This document shows, in pieces, positions 16,628 to 24,988 of a DNA stretch of 64,000 nucleotides. The notes beneath the pieces are model-generated. The model did no database searches and was not told where the DNA came from. It worked only from the letters and a program-made list of their open reading frames with translations. A program made the translations under genes and the position numbers. Position 1 is the stretch's first letter. Every line of letters starts with the position of its first letter. This DNA comes from an uncultured Dehalococcoidia bacterium (GTDB taxonomy: Bacteria; Chloroflexota; Dehalococcoidia; Lucifugimonadales; UBA1123): assembly GCA_951812505.1 (NCBI GenBank), contig CATOSI010000002.1:434001-498000 (forward strand), read 5' to 3'.

Positions 16628-17521
16628 ATGAGCAGCGAGGTGATCAGCGCGGCGCTCACATCCGCCAGGCGGTCCCGTCTGGCGAACTTCACGCTCCGCC
16701 TGCTGAGGGAGAAGCCACTCGGCACCATGGGCGGCGTCATCATTCTGGTGATGGTGTTCACCGCCATCTTCGCCGACTTCCTCGCGCCCCACGACGTGAA
16801 CCGGATCAACATCTTCAATACTCTGGAAGGACCGTCCTCGAAGTTCTGGCTTGGCACGGACGAGGTGGGATCGGACGTCTTCAGCCGCCTCATCTACGGC
16901 GCGCGCGTCTCGGTGATCATCGGCTTCTCCGCGACCGCGCTGCATGTAGTCGTAGCCGTGATCATCGGTCTTCCGTCCGGCTTCTTCGGCGGCAAGCTCG
17001 ACATCCTGGCCCAGCGACTCGTTGATGCCTGGATGGCCTTTCCCAGCCTGCTCATCGTGATAACCATCATGTCCATGGCGGGCAGAGGCACGCTCCAGCT
17101 CATCATGGTGCTGGGAGTCACCGCCGGTATCACTCATTCGAGGGTCGTAAGGAGCGCGGTGATCGCCACCAAGGAGAACGTGTACGTGGATGCGGCCAAC
17201 GCGCTCGGATGCACGCCGATGAGGATACTCGCGCGCCACATCATGCCCAACATCATGGCGCCGATAATCGTCATCTTCACGATTACGATTGGCTCGGTGA
17301 TCATCACGGAAGCTGGACTCAGCTTCTTGGGATACGGACTTCCGCCCGAGGTCGCGAGCTGGGGTGGGATGCTGAACTGGGAGGGCCGCAATTACATGGA
17401 GATGGCCCCCGGCCTGGCATTCTGGCCCGGCTTCGCGCTGGCCCTCGCGGTCTATGGGACCAACATGTTCGGCGACGCGATGCGGGACCTGCTGGACCCG
17501 CGCCTGAGACAGTTGAACTGA
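16628..17521 (+). CDS. ABC transporter permease, DppC/OppC-like
   Basis: 297 aa. It has the cytoplasmic N-terminus (LREKPLGTMGGVIILVMVFTAIFADFLAPHD), the LGTDEVGSDVFSRLIYGARVSV motif, EAA loop YVDAANALGCTPMRILARHIMPN, and the end LLDPRLRQLN. GAGGAGCAACCGG-like purines precede the ATG. It is the last gene of the second importer operon. As in operon 1, the last codons are the left copy of an 18-bp direct repeat (17505-17522). Confidence 0.93.
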   Translation: MSSEVISAALTSARRSRLANFTLRLLREKPLGTMGGVIILVMVFTAIFADFLAPHDVNRINIFNTLEGPSSKFWLGTDEVGSDVFSRLIYGARVSVIIGFSATALHVVVAVIIGLPSGFFGGKLDILAQRLVDAWMAFPSLLIVITIMSMAGRGTLQLIMVLGVTAGITHSRVVRSAVIATKENVYVDAANALGCTPMRILARHIMPNIMAPIIVIFTITIGSVIITEAGLSFLGYGLPPEVASWGGMLNWEGRNYMEMAPGLAFWPGFALALAVYGTNMFGDAMRDLLDPRLRQLN

Positions 17522-17535
17522 TACATCTGAACGGC

Positions 17536-17748
17536 CTACCTTTCGCGTTCGCCGTTTCTGCGGTTGTCGAATCGGTCGAGCGCCTGCTGGATTTCGCTCT
17601 CGGGCCTGCCGAGCTCGCGCATTGCCCGAGCCATTTCCTCGCGTCCTTCTGCGAGTCCTTCCTCGCGTCCTTCTGCTAGTCCTTCCGCTCGACCTTCTTC
17701 GCGACCGCGTCTTCTTGCTTCGCTGAGTTTTCCAAGAGCGAATACCAT
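17536..17748 (-). pseudogene. Truncated copy of the EGR-repeat membrane protein
   Basis: A 70-codon frame, MVFALGKLSEARRRGREEG to the end, that matches only the C-terminal half of the neighbouring gene. Both membrane segments are missing. It looks like a tandem partial duplication inside cassette 2. It keeps an open frame and could still make a soluble repeat tail, but I see no good ribosome-binding site. Confidence 0.6.
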
Positions 17749-17756
17749 TTAACGGC

Positions 17757-18140
17757 CTAGCTCTTACGCTCGCCGTTCTTGCGCCTGTCCAGCCAGTCCA
17801 GAGCCTGCTGAATTTCGGTCTCAGGCCTGCCGAGCGCGCGCATTGCTCGCGCCATCTCCTCACGCCCTTCCTCACGCCCTTCCGCTCGCCCTTCCTCGCG
17901 ACCGCGCCTTCTGGCTTCGCTGAGTTTTCCAAGAGCCATGACCATGATCCAAACTCCTCCCTCTGTTACAAGCCCGACGATGAAGACCGCGCCTCCCACG
18001 TCTGCCAATCCGCTCAGAAACGTCTCCAGGTCGCTGCTGTTCAGCAACTTATACACAATACCCACGACACCCACAAGCATATAGGCCGCAATCGCTCCAA
18101 GATGCTTGTGGTCATCCTGGTCCCACTGGAAAAAGAACAA
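17757..18140 (-). CDS. Small membrane protein with a charged EGR repeat tail, paralogue 2
   Basis: 127 aa from TTG at 18140 with AAAGGA 6 nt upstream. A longer frame from 18188 exists, but homology with the copy at 12658-13077 begins at the TTG. The two membrane helices are almost identical to copy 1 (differences such as GGLETFLNG versus SDLETFLSG). The repeat tail is shorter, with fewer 4-residue units. Function unknown. Confidence 0.7.
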   Translation of the reverse strand: MFFFQWDQDDHKHLGAIAAYMLVGVVGIVYKLLNSSDLETFLSGLADVGGAVFIVGLVTEGGVWIMVMALGKLSEARRRGREEGRAEGREEGREEMARAMRALGRPETEIQQALDWLDRRKNGERKS

Positions 18141-18339
18141 TACAGATCCTTTCAGCGTAGATGGAACCCCGCTCCCTTGCCAGCGCAATTATACCATCAA
18201 CGGTCTGAATGATCTGGGCAAATAGCGGGAGAACCTTGAGACTGCTGGATTGATCTATCTCCGTTGACACAGGACGCGAACCTGATACCCTTTGTGATCG
18301 TGTGGGCATTGGCTGTGTAGCGAGAATCAGAGGGGAGCC
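18141..18339. other. Spacer before the GMC oxidoreductase gene
   Basis: Contains the right end of cassette 2. It also holds a possible promoter, TTGACA (18264-18269) and TACCCT (18286-18291) at 16-nt spacing, about 50 nt before the ATG. The -10 is poor. Confidence 0.35.
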
Positions 18340-19914
18340 ATGAAGTACGACGTTATCGTAGTCGGTGGAGGAGCGGCAGGGTCGGTAGTGGCGAGCAGGC
18401 TGGCAGAGAACCGGAATACCTCGGCGCTGCTGCTGGAAGCAGGTAAGGACTACCCCGATCCCGACAGCCTTCCAGACGAGATAAAGTTCGGTCACACCAG
18501 GTTCGCAGAAGCCCCGGACTCGGAGCACAACTGGGCGCTGCGCGGGACGATCACGGAGGAGCAGGGCGAGATTCACGTCGCCCAGGGCAAGGTGATCGGC
18601 GGCGGATCGTCCATCAACGGCCAGGCGATGCAGAGGGGGTTTCCGGAGGACTTCGATTTGTGGGCCGCGCTCGGCAACGACGAGTGGTCGTACGACAATG
18701 TCCTGCCCTTCTACCGGAAGATGGAGCACGACCTGGACATCCAGGACGACTTCCACGGGACAGACGGGCCGATGCCGGTGAGGCGACGGCAGTCCGGCGC
18801 GTGGCCCGCTATCCAGAAGGCCTTCCACGACGCCTGCGTGGCAGAGGGATACGGCGTTACGGACGACGTAAACGGCCCGAATCCCGCCGGCGTCGGTATA
18901 TCTCCCACCAACAATATAGGGGGAGTCAGGGTGAGCGCCGCCATGTCGTACCTCAATCCGATGCGTCACCGGCTTAACCTCACCGTGCGAGGAGAAGTCT
19001 TCGTACGCAGGATACTGTTCGAGGGATCGCAGGCCGTCGGCGTGGAGGCGGAAAGCGGGGGCGAGGTCTTCACTGTCGAGGCGGAGCGTGTGGTCCTGAG
19101 CGCGGGGGCCATCAGGTCACCGCATATTCTCATGTTGTCCGGTGTCGGTCCCGCCGACCACCTCGAGCAATTTGGTATATCGCCTGTCAAGGCATTGCCC
19201 GGCGTGGGTCAGGGGCTGTGGAACCATCTCAGCGTCCACGCCACATTCAAAGTCAGGGATGGAGTGTCTCTCGACGCGGACCTGGAAGCGCCGCACTTCG
19301 GTCTGCACTACACGTCCCTCGGCTCGGACGAGACCAATGACATGGTGCTAAGAACCAGCAATGTGGTGGAACAGCGGCAGGAGCGCGTACCGGGGATGCG
19401 CACCAGGTACCTGGCCGGTGATGTTCCCCCAGACAGGGCGGCGCGGATTTCCTGCACTCTCGGCCTGCCCAAGGGGTCGGGGTACGTTCGGCTCGGCTCC
19501 GCCGATCCGGGCGTCCAGCCCGAATTCAACTATTGCTACCTGCAGCACCCAGACGACATTCGACGGGTCAGAGAAGGCCTGCGGATGGGCGTTCGTCTAA
19601 TGGAGTCCGACGCGTACAGAGATGTGTTCGATCACAGGATAAATCCGACTGACGAAATCCTGGCGGACGACGACGCACTGGACCTCTGGCTGCGCCAGAC
19701 GGTCGGCAGCGCCCGTCATGTATCCGGGACGTGCAGGATGGGGTCCGATTCTGACCTGATGGCCGTCACCGACCAGCACTGTCGGGTAAGGGGAGTGGAA
19801 GGGCTGTGGGTCGCTGACGCATCGGTAATGCCGAGGGTTCCCAGGTCGGGCGGCATTCATCCCTCCGTAATCATGGTCGCCGAACGCGCCGCCGAATGGG
19901 TCGCCGCAGACTGA
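18340..19914 (+). CDS. GMC-family FAD oxidoreductase (choline/alcohol dehydrogenase-like)
   Basis: 524 aa. The FAD-binding glycine motif is at residues 9-14 (VVGGGAAGSVVASRL) followed by LLLEAG. GMC signature 1 is present as GKVIGGGSSINGQAMQRG, signature 2 as GAIRSPHILMLSGVGP, and HVSGTCRMG and GGIHPSVIMVAERAAE lie near the C-terminus with the active-site His. Members oxidise primary alcohols such as choline. The substrate here is unknown; the Gly-rich loop lacks the NAM motif of choline dehydrogenase. Cytoplasmic, no signal peptide. It is preceded by AGAGGGGAGCC before the ATG. Confidence 0.92.
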   Translation: MKYDVIVVGGGAAGSVVASRLAENRNTSALLLEAGKDYPDPDSLPDEIKFGHTRFAEAPDSEHNWALRGTITEEQGEIHVAQGKVIGGGSSINGQAMQRGFPEDFDLWAALGNDEWSYDNVLPFYRKMEHDLDIQDDFHGTDGPMPVRRRQSGAWPAIQKAFHDACVAEGYGVTDDVNGPNPAGVGISPTNNIGGVRVSAAMSYLNPMRHRLNLTVRGEVFVRRILFEGSQAVGVEAESGGEVFTVEAERVVLSAGAIRSPHILMLSGVGPADHLEQFGISPVKALPGVGQGLWNHLSVHATFKVRDGVSLDADLEAPHFGLHYTSLGSDETNDMVLRTSNVVEQRQERVPGMRTRYLAGDVPPDRAARISCTLGLPKGSGYVRLGSADPGVQPEFNYCYLQHPDDIRRVREGLRMGVRLMESDAYRDVFDHRINPTDEILADDDALDLWLRQTVGSARHVSGTCRMGSDSDLMAVTDQHCRVRGVEGLWVADASVMPRVPRSGGIHPSVIMVAERAAEWVAAD

Positions 19915-20177
19915 TCTCAATCCGGGAAACCCGAATAGACAGAATTGACGCCTACCTGTGTCTGAGCGGTTGGGCCGAGTCTCCGACAGCGCCGCAATAT
20001 GGCAATGAATTGTACGAGCGGACAGACAGGTGATCCGGCATTGAGACAGATTCAAAAGGTCCAAGGTCCAATTGGGGGGTTGACTATACGTAGTATAATA
20101 TTAGTGTGCCTAATGGCCTGATCTACTACTGACAATAGCTGACGTTTACCAACCTATTGTGTCCAGGAGGTCGGCAC
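19915..20177. other. Intergenic region with a candidate promoter
   Basis: No gene. TATAAT lies at 20094-20099 with a poor -35 (TTGGGG, 20072-20077) 16 nt upstream. A TTGACT at 20080-20085 is too close to serve as its -35. Confidence 0.35.
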
Positions 20178-21575
20178 ATGGCGAGCGGTCACCTATCGTT
20201 GATGGCGCACCTGATGCGCAGAGCCGGATTCGGGGCTACAAGGGATGAACTGGAGCGTCGCGCCGCCGCCGGGTACGAGGCTACGGTCGAAGACCTGCTG
20301 CACCCCGAAACTCAGGAACCCATTGATTATTACGACTTCCTGCGCTTCCTTCCCCTGCAATGGAAACCGGACACCCTCGGCGGGGTCGGACAGTCCGGCT
20401 GGGTGTGGCGGATGATCAACACCAAGTCCCCTCTCCAGGAGAAGATGTGCCTCTTCTGGCACCAGATATTCGCCACAGGGGTATCCAAGGTTGATCACTA
20501 CGACGAGGTCGTGGACATGATTGACATCTTCCGCGACAGGGGGCTTGGAAAGTACGGGGACCTGCTCCTGGAAGTCTCGAGGAATCCGGCCATGCTCTAC
20601 TGGCTGGACAACCACGAGAACCACGCGACGGCGGTCAACGAGAACTGGGGGCGCGAGCTCCTGGAACTGTTCACGATGGGCGTCGGCAACTACACGGAAG
20701 AGGACGTTTACGAGTGTTCTCGCGCCTTCACCGGCTGGACCGTGGCTCCCAAGCTGCCCAGGTACCACATGGGGCGCTGGGACTGGCGCTTCGAGTACCG
20801 CCCCAAAGACCACGACGATGGCGAGAAGACCTTCCTGGGGCACATCGGTAACTTCAACGGCGAGGACATAATTGACATCGTTCTATCCCAGCCCGCGACG
20901 GCCAGATTCATCGCGCGGCACTTGTACGGGTTCTTCGTAGCCGATGAGGTCCAAGTCCCCGCATGGCAGGATACTCCTCCTCGAGATCCCGCGGCTATCG
21001 AGGTAATCGCAGGCGCGCTCACCGAGTCAGATTTCGATATGCGGCACACCCTCCGGGTACTGTTCAACTCAGACTTCTTCAAAGAGGCCCGGTTCACCAA
21101 GGTCAAGAATCCTACCGAGGTCGTCGTCGGCACGCTCAGAATGGTGGGTGGAGCTGAACTTCCGAGCCTGAATGTGTACGACTACTGCAACCAGATTACC
21201 TACATGGGGCAGGACCTGCTCAACCCGCCGAGCGTGGAGGGATGGCATTACGGCGCGGAGTGGATCAACAGCAGTTCGCTGATGAAGCGAGCCAACTTCG
21301 TCGCCGAGATGGTCGCGCAGGTAGATCGTCCGGGCGTCTCCGACATCATAGAGGGCGTGAAACGCTCCGGCGGTTCACCGGAGTCCGCCGTGGATGCCTG
21401 CCTCGAAATGCTTGGGTCCATAGCGGTGAAGGACGAGACGCGGGCCCAGTTGATCGAACATATCTCGACCCGGGGCGCATTCGTGTGGAACGAGGCAAGC
21501 GAAGCCGAGTCCGCCGGGCGCGTGTCCGAGATACTTCAGCTCATAGTCGCCACGAGGGAGTACCAATTTGCGTGA
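20178..21575 (+). CDS. DUF1800 domain protein
   Basis: 465 aa from the ATG at 20178, chosen because AGGAGG lies at 20165-20170; a TTG at 20157 is unlikely. The N-terminus MASGHLSLMAHLMRRAGFGATRDELE is the DUF1800 hallmark. GRELLELFTMGVGNYTEEDV and NPPSVEGWHYGAEWINSSSLMKRANF follow. The family is commonly paired with DUF1501 and found in marine Chloroflexota, Planctomycetota and others; its biochemistry is not established. No signal peptide is seen. It is followed by an NHL protein gene. A paralogue occurs at 52449-53900. Confidence 0.92.
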   Translation: MASGHLSLMAHLMRRAGFGATRDELERRAAAGYEATVEDLLHPETQEPIDYYDFLRFLPLQWKPDTLGGVGQSGWVWRMINTKSPLQEKMCLFWHQIFATGVSKVDHYDEVVDMIDIFRDRGLGKYGDLLLEVSRNPAMLYWLDNHENHATAVNENWGRELLELFTMGVGNYTEEDVYECSRAFTGWTVAPKLPRYHMGRWDWRFEYRPKDHDDGEKTFLGHIGNFNGEDIIDIVLSQPATARFIARHLYGFFVADEVQVPAWQDTPPRDPAAIEVIAGALTESDFDMRHTLRVLFNSDFFKEARFTKVKNPTEVVVGTLRMVGGAELPSLNVYDYCNQITYMGQDLLNPPSVEGWHYGAEWINSSSLMKRANFVAEMVAQVDRPGVSDIIEGVKRSGGSPESAVDACLEMLGSIAVKDETRAQLIEHISTRGAFVWNEASEAESAGRVSEILQLIVATREYQFA

Positions 21576-21654
21576 GTAACCGGGTTCGCGCCCCACTCGA
21601 TCTCTTTCTTCCACCTCCAAACGCGCCCCGGCGCTTTCAGAAGGAATCGAAGCC

Positions 21655-22662
21655 ATGCTCACGAAGATAATTGGCAATCACGTTTACGACTTCAGTCACT
21701 CGGTCGGAGACCCCAATGATACCTTGATGCCGGTCGCTCTCGCGGTCGGAGACGAAAACGAGGTGTTCGCGGTCATCAAGGGAATCCTCGAACTCTCCCC
21801 CTGCGTGAAACGGATCACACTTGGCGACGCTCCCGGCGAGGAGCGTATCCTGAATGTCATCGGGGAATACGGGGAAGAACCGGGGCAGTTCGTGTGGCCG
21901 TCCGGCGTTGCGCTGGACTCGGTTCGCAACATCTACGTCACCGATGCCTGGACGGACCGTGTCTCCGTGTTCACCGTGGAAGGGGAGTTCATCCGTTCTT
22001 TCGGTTCGCCGGGGACAGCGGGTGGTCAGTTCCGCAGACCCTCGGGCATCGCCATAGACTATAACGACGATGTTCTGGTGGTAGATACGCTCAACGACCG
22101 TGTCCAGAAGTTCGCGGCGGACGGGAATTTCGTTTCACAATGGGGGACCGGCGGCTCCGCTCCCGGAGAATTCAGAGAGCCCTGGGGCATCACGACCGAT
22201 AGCGAGGGCTGCATCTACGTCGCGGACTACAAGAACCACCGTATCCAGAAGTTCGACGGCAATGGCGGGTTCATATTCGCACTCGGGAGCAAAGGCGCGG
22301 GCGAATATGAGTTTAATCATCCTTCCGACATCGCGGTTGATCCTGAAGGCGACATCTACGTGTGCGACTGGGCGAACAACAGGGTGCAGGCATACGACTC
22401 TGAAGGGGAGTACATCACCACGTTCATCGGTGACGCGCAGGAACTGTCCAGGTGGCAGACGGAGTTCGTCCGCGCCAACCCGGACGTTTACAAGGCTCGA
22501 CGCCGGGTCTATACCCTGGAACCCGAATGGCGTTTCGCGCTGCCGATGGGAGTCGCGTTCGACAATCACGGCTACAGGCTCATGGTCGCCGATACCCAGC
22601 GCTGGCGCATCCAGATATACAACAAGCTGCTCGACTACAGCGAACCTCAGTTCAACATCTGA
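21655..22662 (+). CDS. NHL-repeat beta-propeller protein
   Basis: 335 aa. At least five NHL blades can be seen, each with a G-E-F/Q-x-x-P-x-G-I-A-x-D-x-x-G-x-I-Y-V-x-D pattern (for example QFVWPSGVALDSVRNIYVTDAWTDRV). There is no signal peptide or enzymatic domain. It is likely a six-bladed propeller for protein or ligand binding. It follows the DUF1800 gene by 79 nt, and the same pairing recurs at 51407-53900, so the two probably act together. Confidence 0.88.
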   Translation: MLTKIIGNHVYDFSHSVGDPNDTLMPVALAVGDENEVFAVIKGILELSPCVKRITLGDAPGEERILNVIGEYGEEPGQFVWPSGVALDSVRNIYVTDAWTDRVSVFTVEGEFIRSFGSPGTAGGQFRRPSGIAIDYNDDVLVVDTLNDRVQKFAADGNFVSQWGTGGSAPGEFREPWGITTDSEGCIYVADYKNHRIQKFDGNGGFIFALGSKGAGEYEFNHPSDIAVDPEGDIYVCDWANNRVQAYDSEGEYITTFIGDAQELSRWQTEFVRANPDVYKARRRVYTLEPEWRFALPMGVAFDNHGYRLMVADTQRWRIQIYNKLLDYSEPQFNI

Positions 22663-23052
22663 TGCAGCCCGGTCCGGCAGTCTGCTGCGACCTTCTTCCG
22701 GCGGGCCGAGTCCTTGGCGCCCTCTGCGGCCGGTGGTAGATTTTCCGCGCCTGGGGCCGCGATATGCGAGTGAAGATGTTCCAGTATTGACTTTATCCAG
22801 CGTCGGCTGAGAGTGAGAACAATTCCCTCGCCATCCAGATGGGCAATCTTCTGACACCAACCAGGCAACTAATGATAGATGTCCGCCGCTATATGTATCG
22901 CCTGCTCCTCATTCTGGGAGGAGAGGCCGGACTGGACAGAGTCTTAGAGAGCCTTGTGGCAGAGTTCGAGCGCAATTACAGATATTCCCATAAGTCCGGC
23001 CATTTCAGGTATATCCTCTCAATTCACAGTATTGTAAGTCGTGGATTTCTAA
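22663..23052. other. Intergenic region, probably decayed coding sequence
   Basis: No convincing gene. An open frame at 22839-23117 is probably degraded upstream sequence of the sensor-kinase remnant that follows, but it shows no recognisable histidine (DHp) motif. Confidence 0.4.
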
Positions 23053-23346
23053 CGGGTACTCCAGTACCGGCTGGCAGAGGCGCTGAGAAGCGGGACCGCA
23101 TTGGCAGCGAGGGTTGACCTTGAGGTTGAATCTGATAACATCGGGTTAATGATATGGGATAACTCCCTTTATAGTGGTGCGGTTGAGGAAACGGGCGTTG
23201 GGACGACGGACAGAATCGCGCAAGTGGTGGAAGACATGGGCGGCGACCTTCAGATAACAGGATCATACGGTGAAGGCACTCAGATCGTGGTGGTGCTGGA
23301 CTCAGGCAGTGTAATTCTTGATTCGTTTGGCAATAGTCGAAGATAG
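23053..23346 (+). pseudogene. Remnant of a NarL/DegS-type sensor kinase ATPase domain
   Basis: After an in-frame TAA at 23050-23052 the frame reads QYRLAEALRSGTALAARVDL, then NIGLMIWDNSLY and GVGTTDRIAQVVEDMGGDLQ, with GEGTQIVVVLDSG near the end. This matches the N-box/G-box order of HATPase_c domains in two-component kinases that partner LuxR-type regulators. The N-box Asn and the GxGF box are poorly preserved, and no dimerisation or phospho-acceptor His region is in frame. It overlaps the regulator start by 29 nt. I call it a decayed or minimal kinase. Confidence 0.55.
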
Positions 23347-24016
23347 TGAATTTCTGAGACTGGGATTGCGGATTGCCCTGGAGACAGGGAGCGGAATCGA
23401 AGTAATCGGGGAATATAGCCTCACCTCCGAATCAGTCTTGAAGATCGAGACAGTTAAACCCGATGTGGCGCTGGTGAGTATGAGGTGGCCAGCCACAGAC
23501 GGACTCGGTATATGTCGTGATATTCGCAACAGGGTTCCCGAGACCAAGGTTGTGATGCTATCGTCCACGTCTTACGAGGAGGAGATGCTCGCCTCGATCA
23601 TCATGGGGGCGTCGGGACACATTTCTATGAACGCCCCCGGAACCGAACTCACCCGCGTAATACATATCGTTGCCAATGGCAGTACATTCTTCGACCAAAG
23701 GGTAACGGACCGTGTGATCAGCAGACTTCGGGAGATGAGCAACCGGATCAATCCCGATACCCTGGAGACGCTGACCGACCGGGACGTCGCGATACTAACG
23801 ATGATATCGGATGGACGTGGTAACGAAGAGATCGGCCAGAGACTGAAAGTAGCCACCACCACTGTACGCAACCACATCACCAGACTCCGTTCCAAACTGG
23901 GGTTGAGGTCGCGATCCGCCCTGGCGGCATATGCCGTTCGCAGAGAGCTATTGTACGACTGGAACATAAATCCAGGGGGCAGTGAGGGCGGCATGGAGCG
24001 GTCGAATGAGGCTTGA
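23318..24016 (+). CDS. LuxR-family regulator with pseudo-receiver domain
   Basis: 232 aa starting at TTG (23318), the first start after the kinase-remnant frame. Residues 1-120 fold like a receiver, but the phospho-acceptor position is Ser54 (VALVSMRWPATDG) instead of Asp. The conserved Lys is also replaced (GHISMNAP). The C-terminal LuxR/GerE HTH is intact (LTDRDVAILTMISDGRGNEEIGQ and VATTTVRNHITRLRSKLGL). So it should bind DNA without classical phosphorylation. The neighbouring kinase is degenerate too, suggesting co-decay or a phosphorylation-independent switch. Confidence 0.85.
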   Translation: MIRLAIVEDSEFLRLGLRIALETGSGIEVIGEYSLTSESVLKIETVKPDVALVSMRWPATDGLGICRDIRNRVPETKVVMLSSTSYEEEMLASIIMGASGHISMNAPGTELTRVIHIVANGSTFFDQRVTDRVISRLREMSNRINPDTLETLTDRDVAILTMISDGRGNEEIGQRLKVATTTVRNHITRLRSKLGLRSRSALAAYAVRRELLYDWNINPGGSEGGMERSNEA

Positions 24017-24965
24017 AGCGCCTCTTGACCAACCACTGGTAAAAGAACTCTTCGCGTTCTGGGAGCCGATATTCGGAGGCCCCATAGACATTACTCCAGA
24101 GACGCTGCTCGGAAGTGAAGGGGCACAATCTATCATCACTGTCTATACCCGGAGACTGGAAGACACCCTTGCCGGCGCGTGCCTCATGGCAACCTCGCAT
24201 ACGCTGCCCGCTCTGGGAGGACTGGGTGAAGTCGCCACTAGCCCACAGGCGAGACGCTCGGGCATAGCCACCCAACTCTCGCAACAAGCCAGGGACGATT
24301 TCGCAGAGCGTGGCGGACAGGCTATATTTCTTGGCACCGTAAACCCCGGCGCGGCGAGAATCTACTTCCGGCTGGGGTGGCGCAAGCTCGCCGGGGCGAA
24401 CCTGATGGTAAACGCGCTGGACGGTCGTTCGCCCGAAGAGTTCCTCGTGGACTACTTCCGGGGCGTTGGGCCGGCGCAAGTCAGGGAGCCGTCGCCCGCC
24501 GACCGCGTTCCGCTGATACCCCTCCTGGTGTCTCCGCACGACTGGCAGATGCTGGACTCCAACACGGCGATGCTGTCCACGCGCTACGCGGTACAGGACT
24601 CGTGCCTCGGCCTGTATCGCCGTTACATGGCGCTGACCAAAGACGGAAGGGGAGCGTGGTTCTGCGCGGCTGACGACCTTGGACATCTTTCGGGACTCTC
24701 TACGGTCCGGCTCGACGGAGCAGGCGGTTGCAGGGTGGACGGCTTCACACGCAAAGAGAGCCTGGATTGCTGGGACGCACTGATCTGGAGAGCGGTGGAC
24801 TGGGGAGCGAACAGAAACGCGTCGCCAATATGGGCCACCGTCTCGGTAGAGGACGATGAGAAACTGGCGCTGTTCGAGTCGGCGGGATTCGACAGAGCTG
24901 GCGTGGGCGAATCGTTCGACCTGGGCGGCAGGGAGGTGGGGACACTCCGTCTTGAGTTGGCGTGA
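24006..24965 (+). CDS. GNAT-family N-acetyltransferase
   Basis: 319 aa from the ATG at 24006, overlapping the regulator's stop by 11 nt; a GTG at 23982 is an alternative. The acetyl-CoA loop is visible as EVATSPQARRSGIATQLSQQ, followed by FLGTVNPGAARIYFRLGWRKLAG, the usual GNAT core. The C-terminal 150 residues have a second, degenerate GNAT-like shape (GLSTVRLDGAGGCRVDGF, ALFESAGFDRAG). Substrate unknown. The overlap suggests co-expression with the LuxR regulator. Confidence 0.8.
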   Translation: MRLEAPLDQPLVKELFAFWEPIFGGPIDITPETLLGSEGAQSIITVYTRRLEDTLAGACLMATSHTLPALGGLGEVATSPQARRSGIATQLSQQARDDFAERGGQAIFLGTVNPGAARIYFRLGWRKLAGANLMVNALDGRSPEEFLVDYFRGVGPAQVREPSPADRVPLIPLLVSPHDWQMLDSNTAMLSTRYAVQDSCLGLYRRYMALTKDGRGAWFCAADDLGHLSGLSTVRLDGAGGCRVDGFTRKESLDCWDALIWRAVDWGANRNASPIWATVSVEDDEKLALFESAGFDRAGVGESFDLGGREVGTLRLELA

Positions 24966-24988
24966 GTCTCCCCAGTCGCCAGGTAGAA

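Larger units (their letters stand above)
17505..18254. mobile_element. Cassette 2 at the dppC 3' end, with an internal partial duplication
   Basis: TGAGACAGTTGAACTGAT (17505-17522) overlaps the dppC stop; a diverged copy, TGAGACTGCTGGATTGAT, lies at 18237-18254. Inside are one full inverted gene (17757-18140) and a 5'-truncated copy of it (17536-17748). The sequence after the right repeat (ATCTCCG) also matches cassette 1. Confidence 0.45.

Noticed and set aside
16574..17932. 452-codon open frame on the minus strand
   Set aside because: Lies antisense to the second DppC gene and runs into the cassette. Arg/Gly/His-rich shadow composition and no family motif.
20080..20099. TTGACT followed by TATAAT as a promoter
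   Set aside because: Only 8 nt lie between them, too short for sigma70.
22839..23117. 92-codon frame as a separate gene
   Set aside because: No ribosome site and no family features. More likely a piece of the decayed kinase region.
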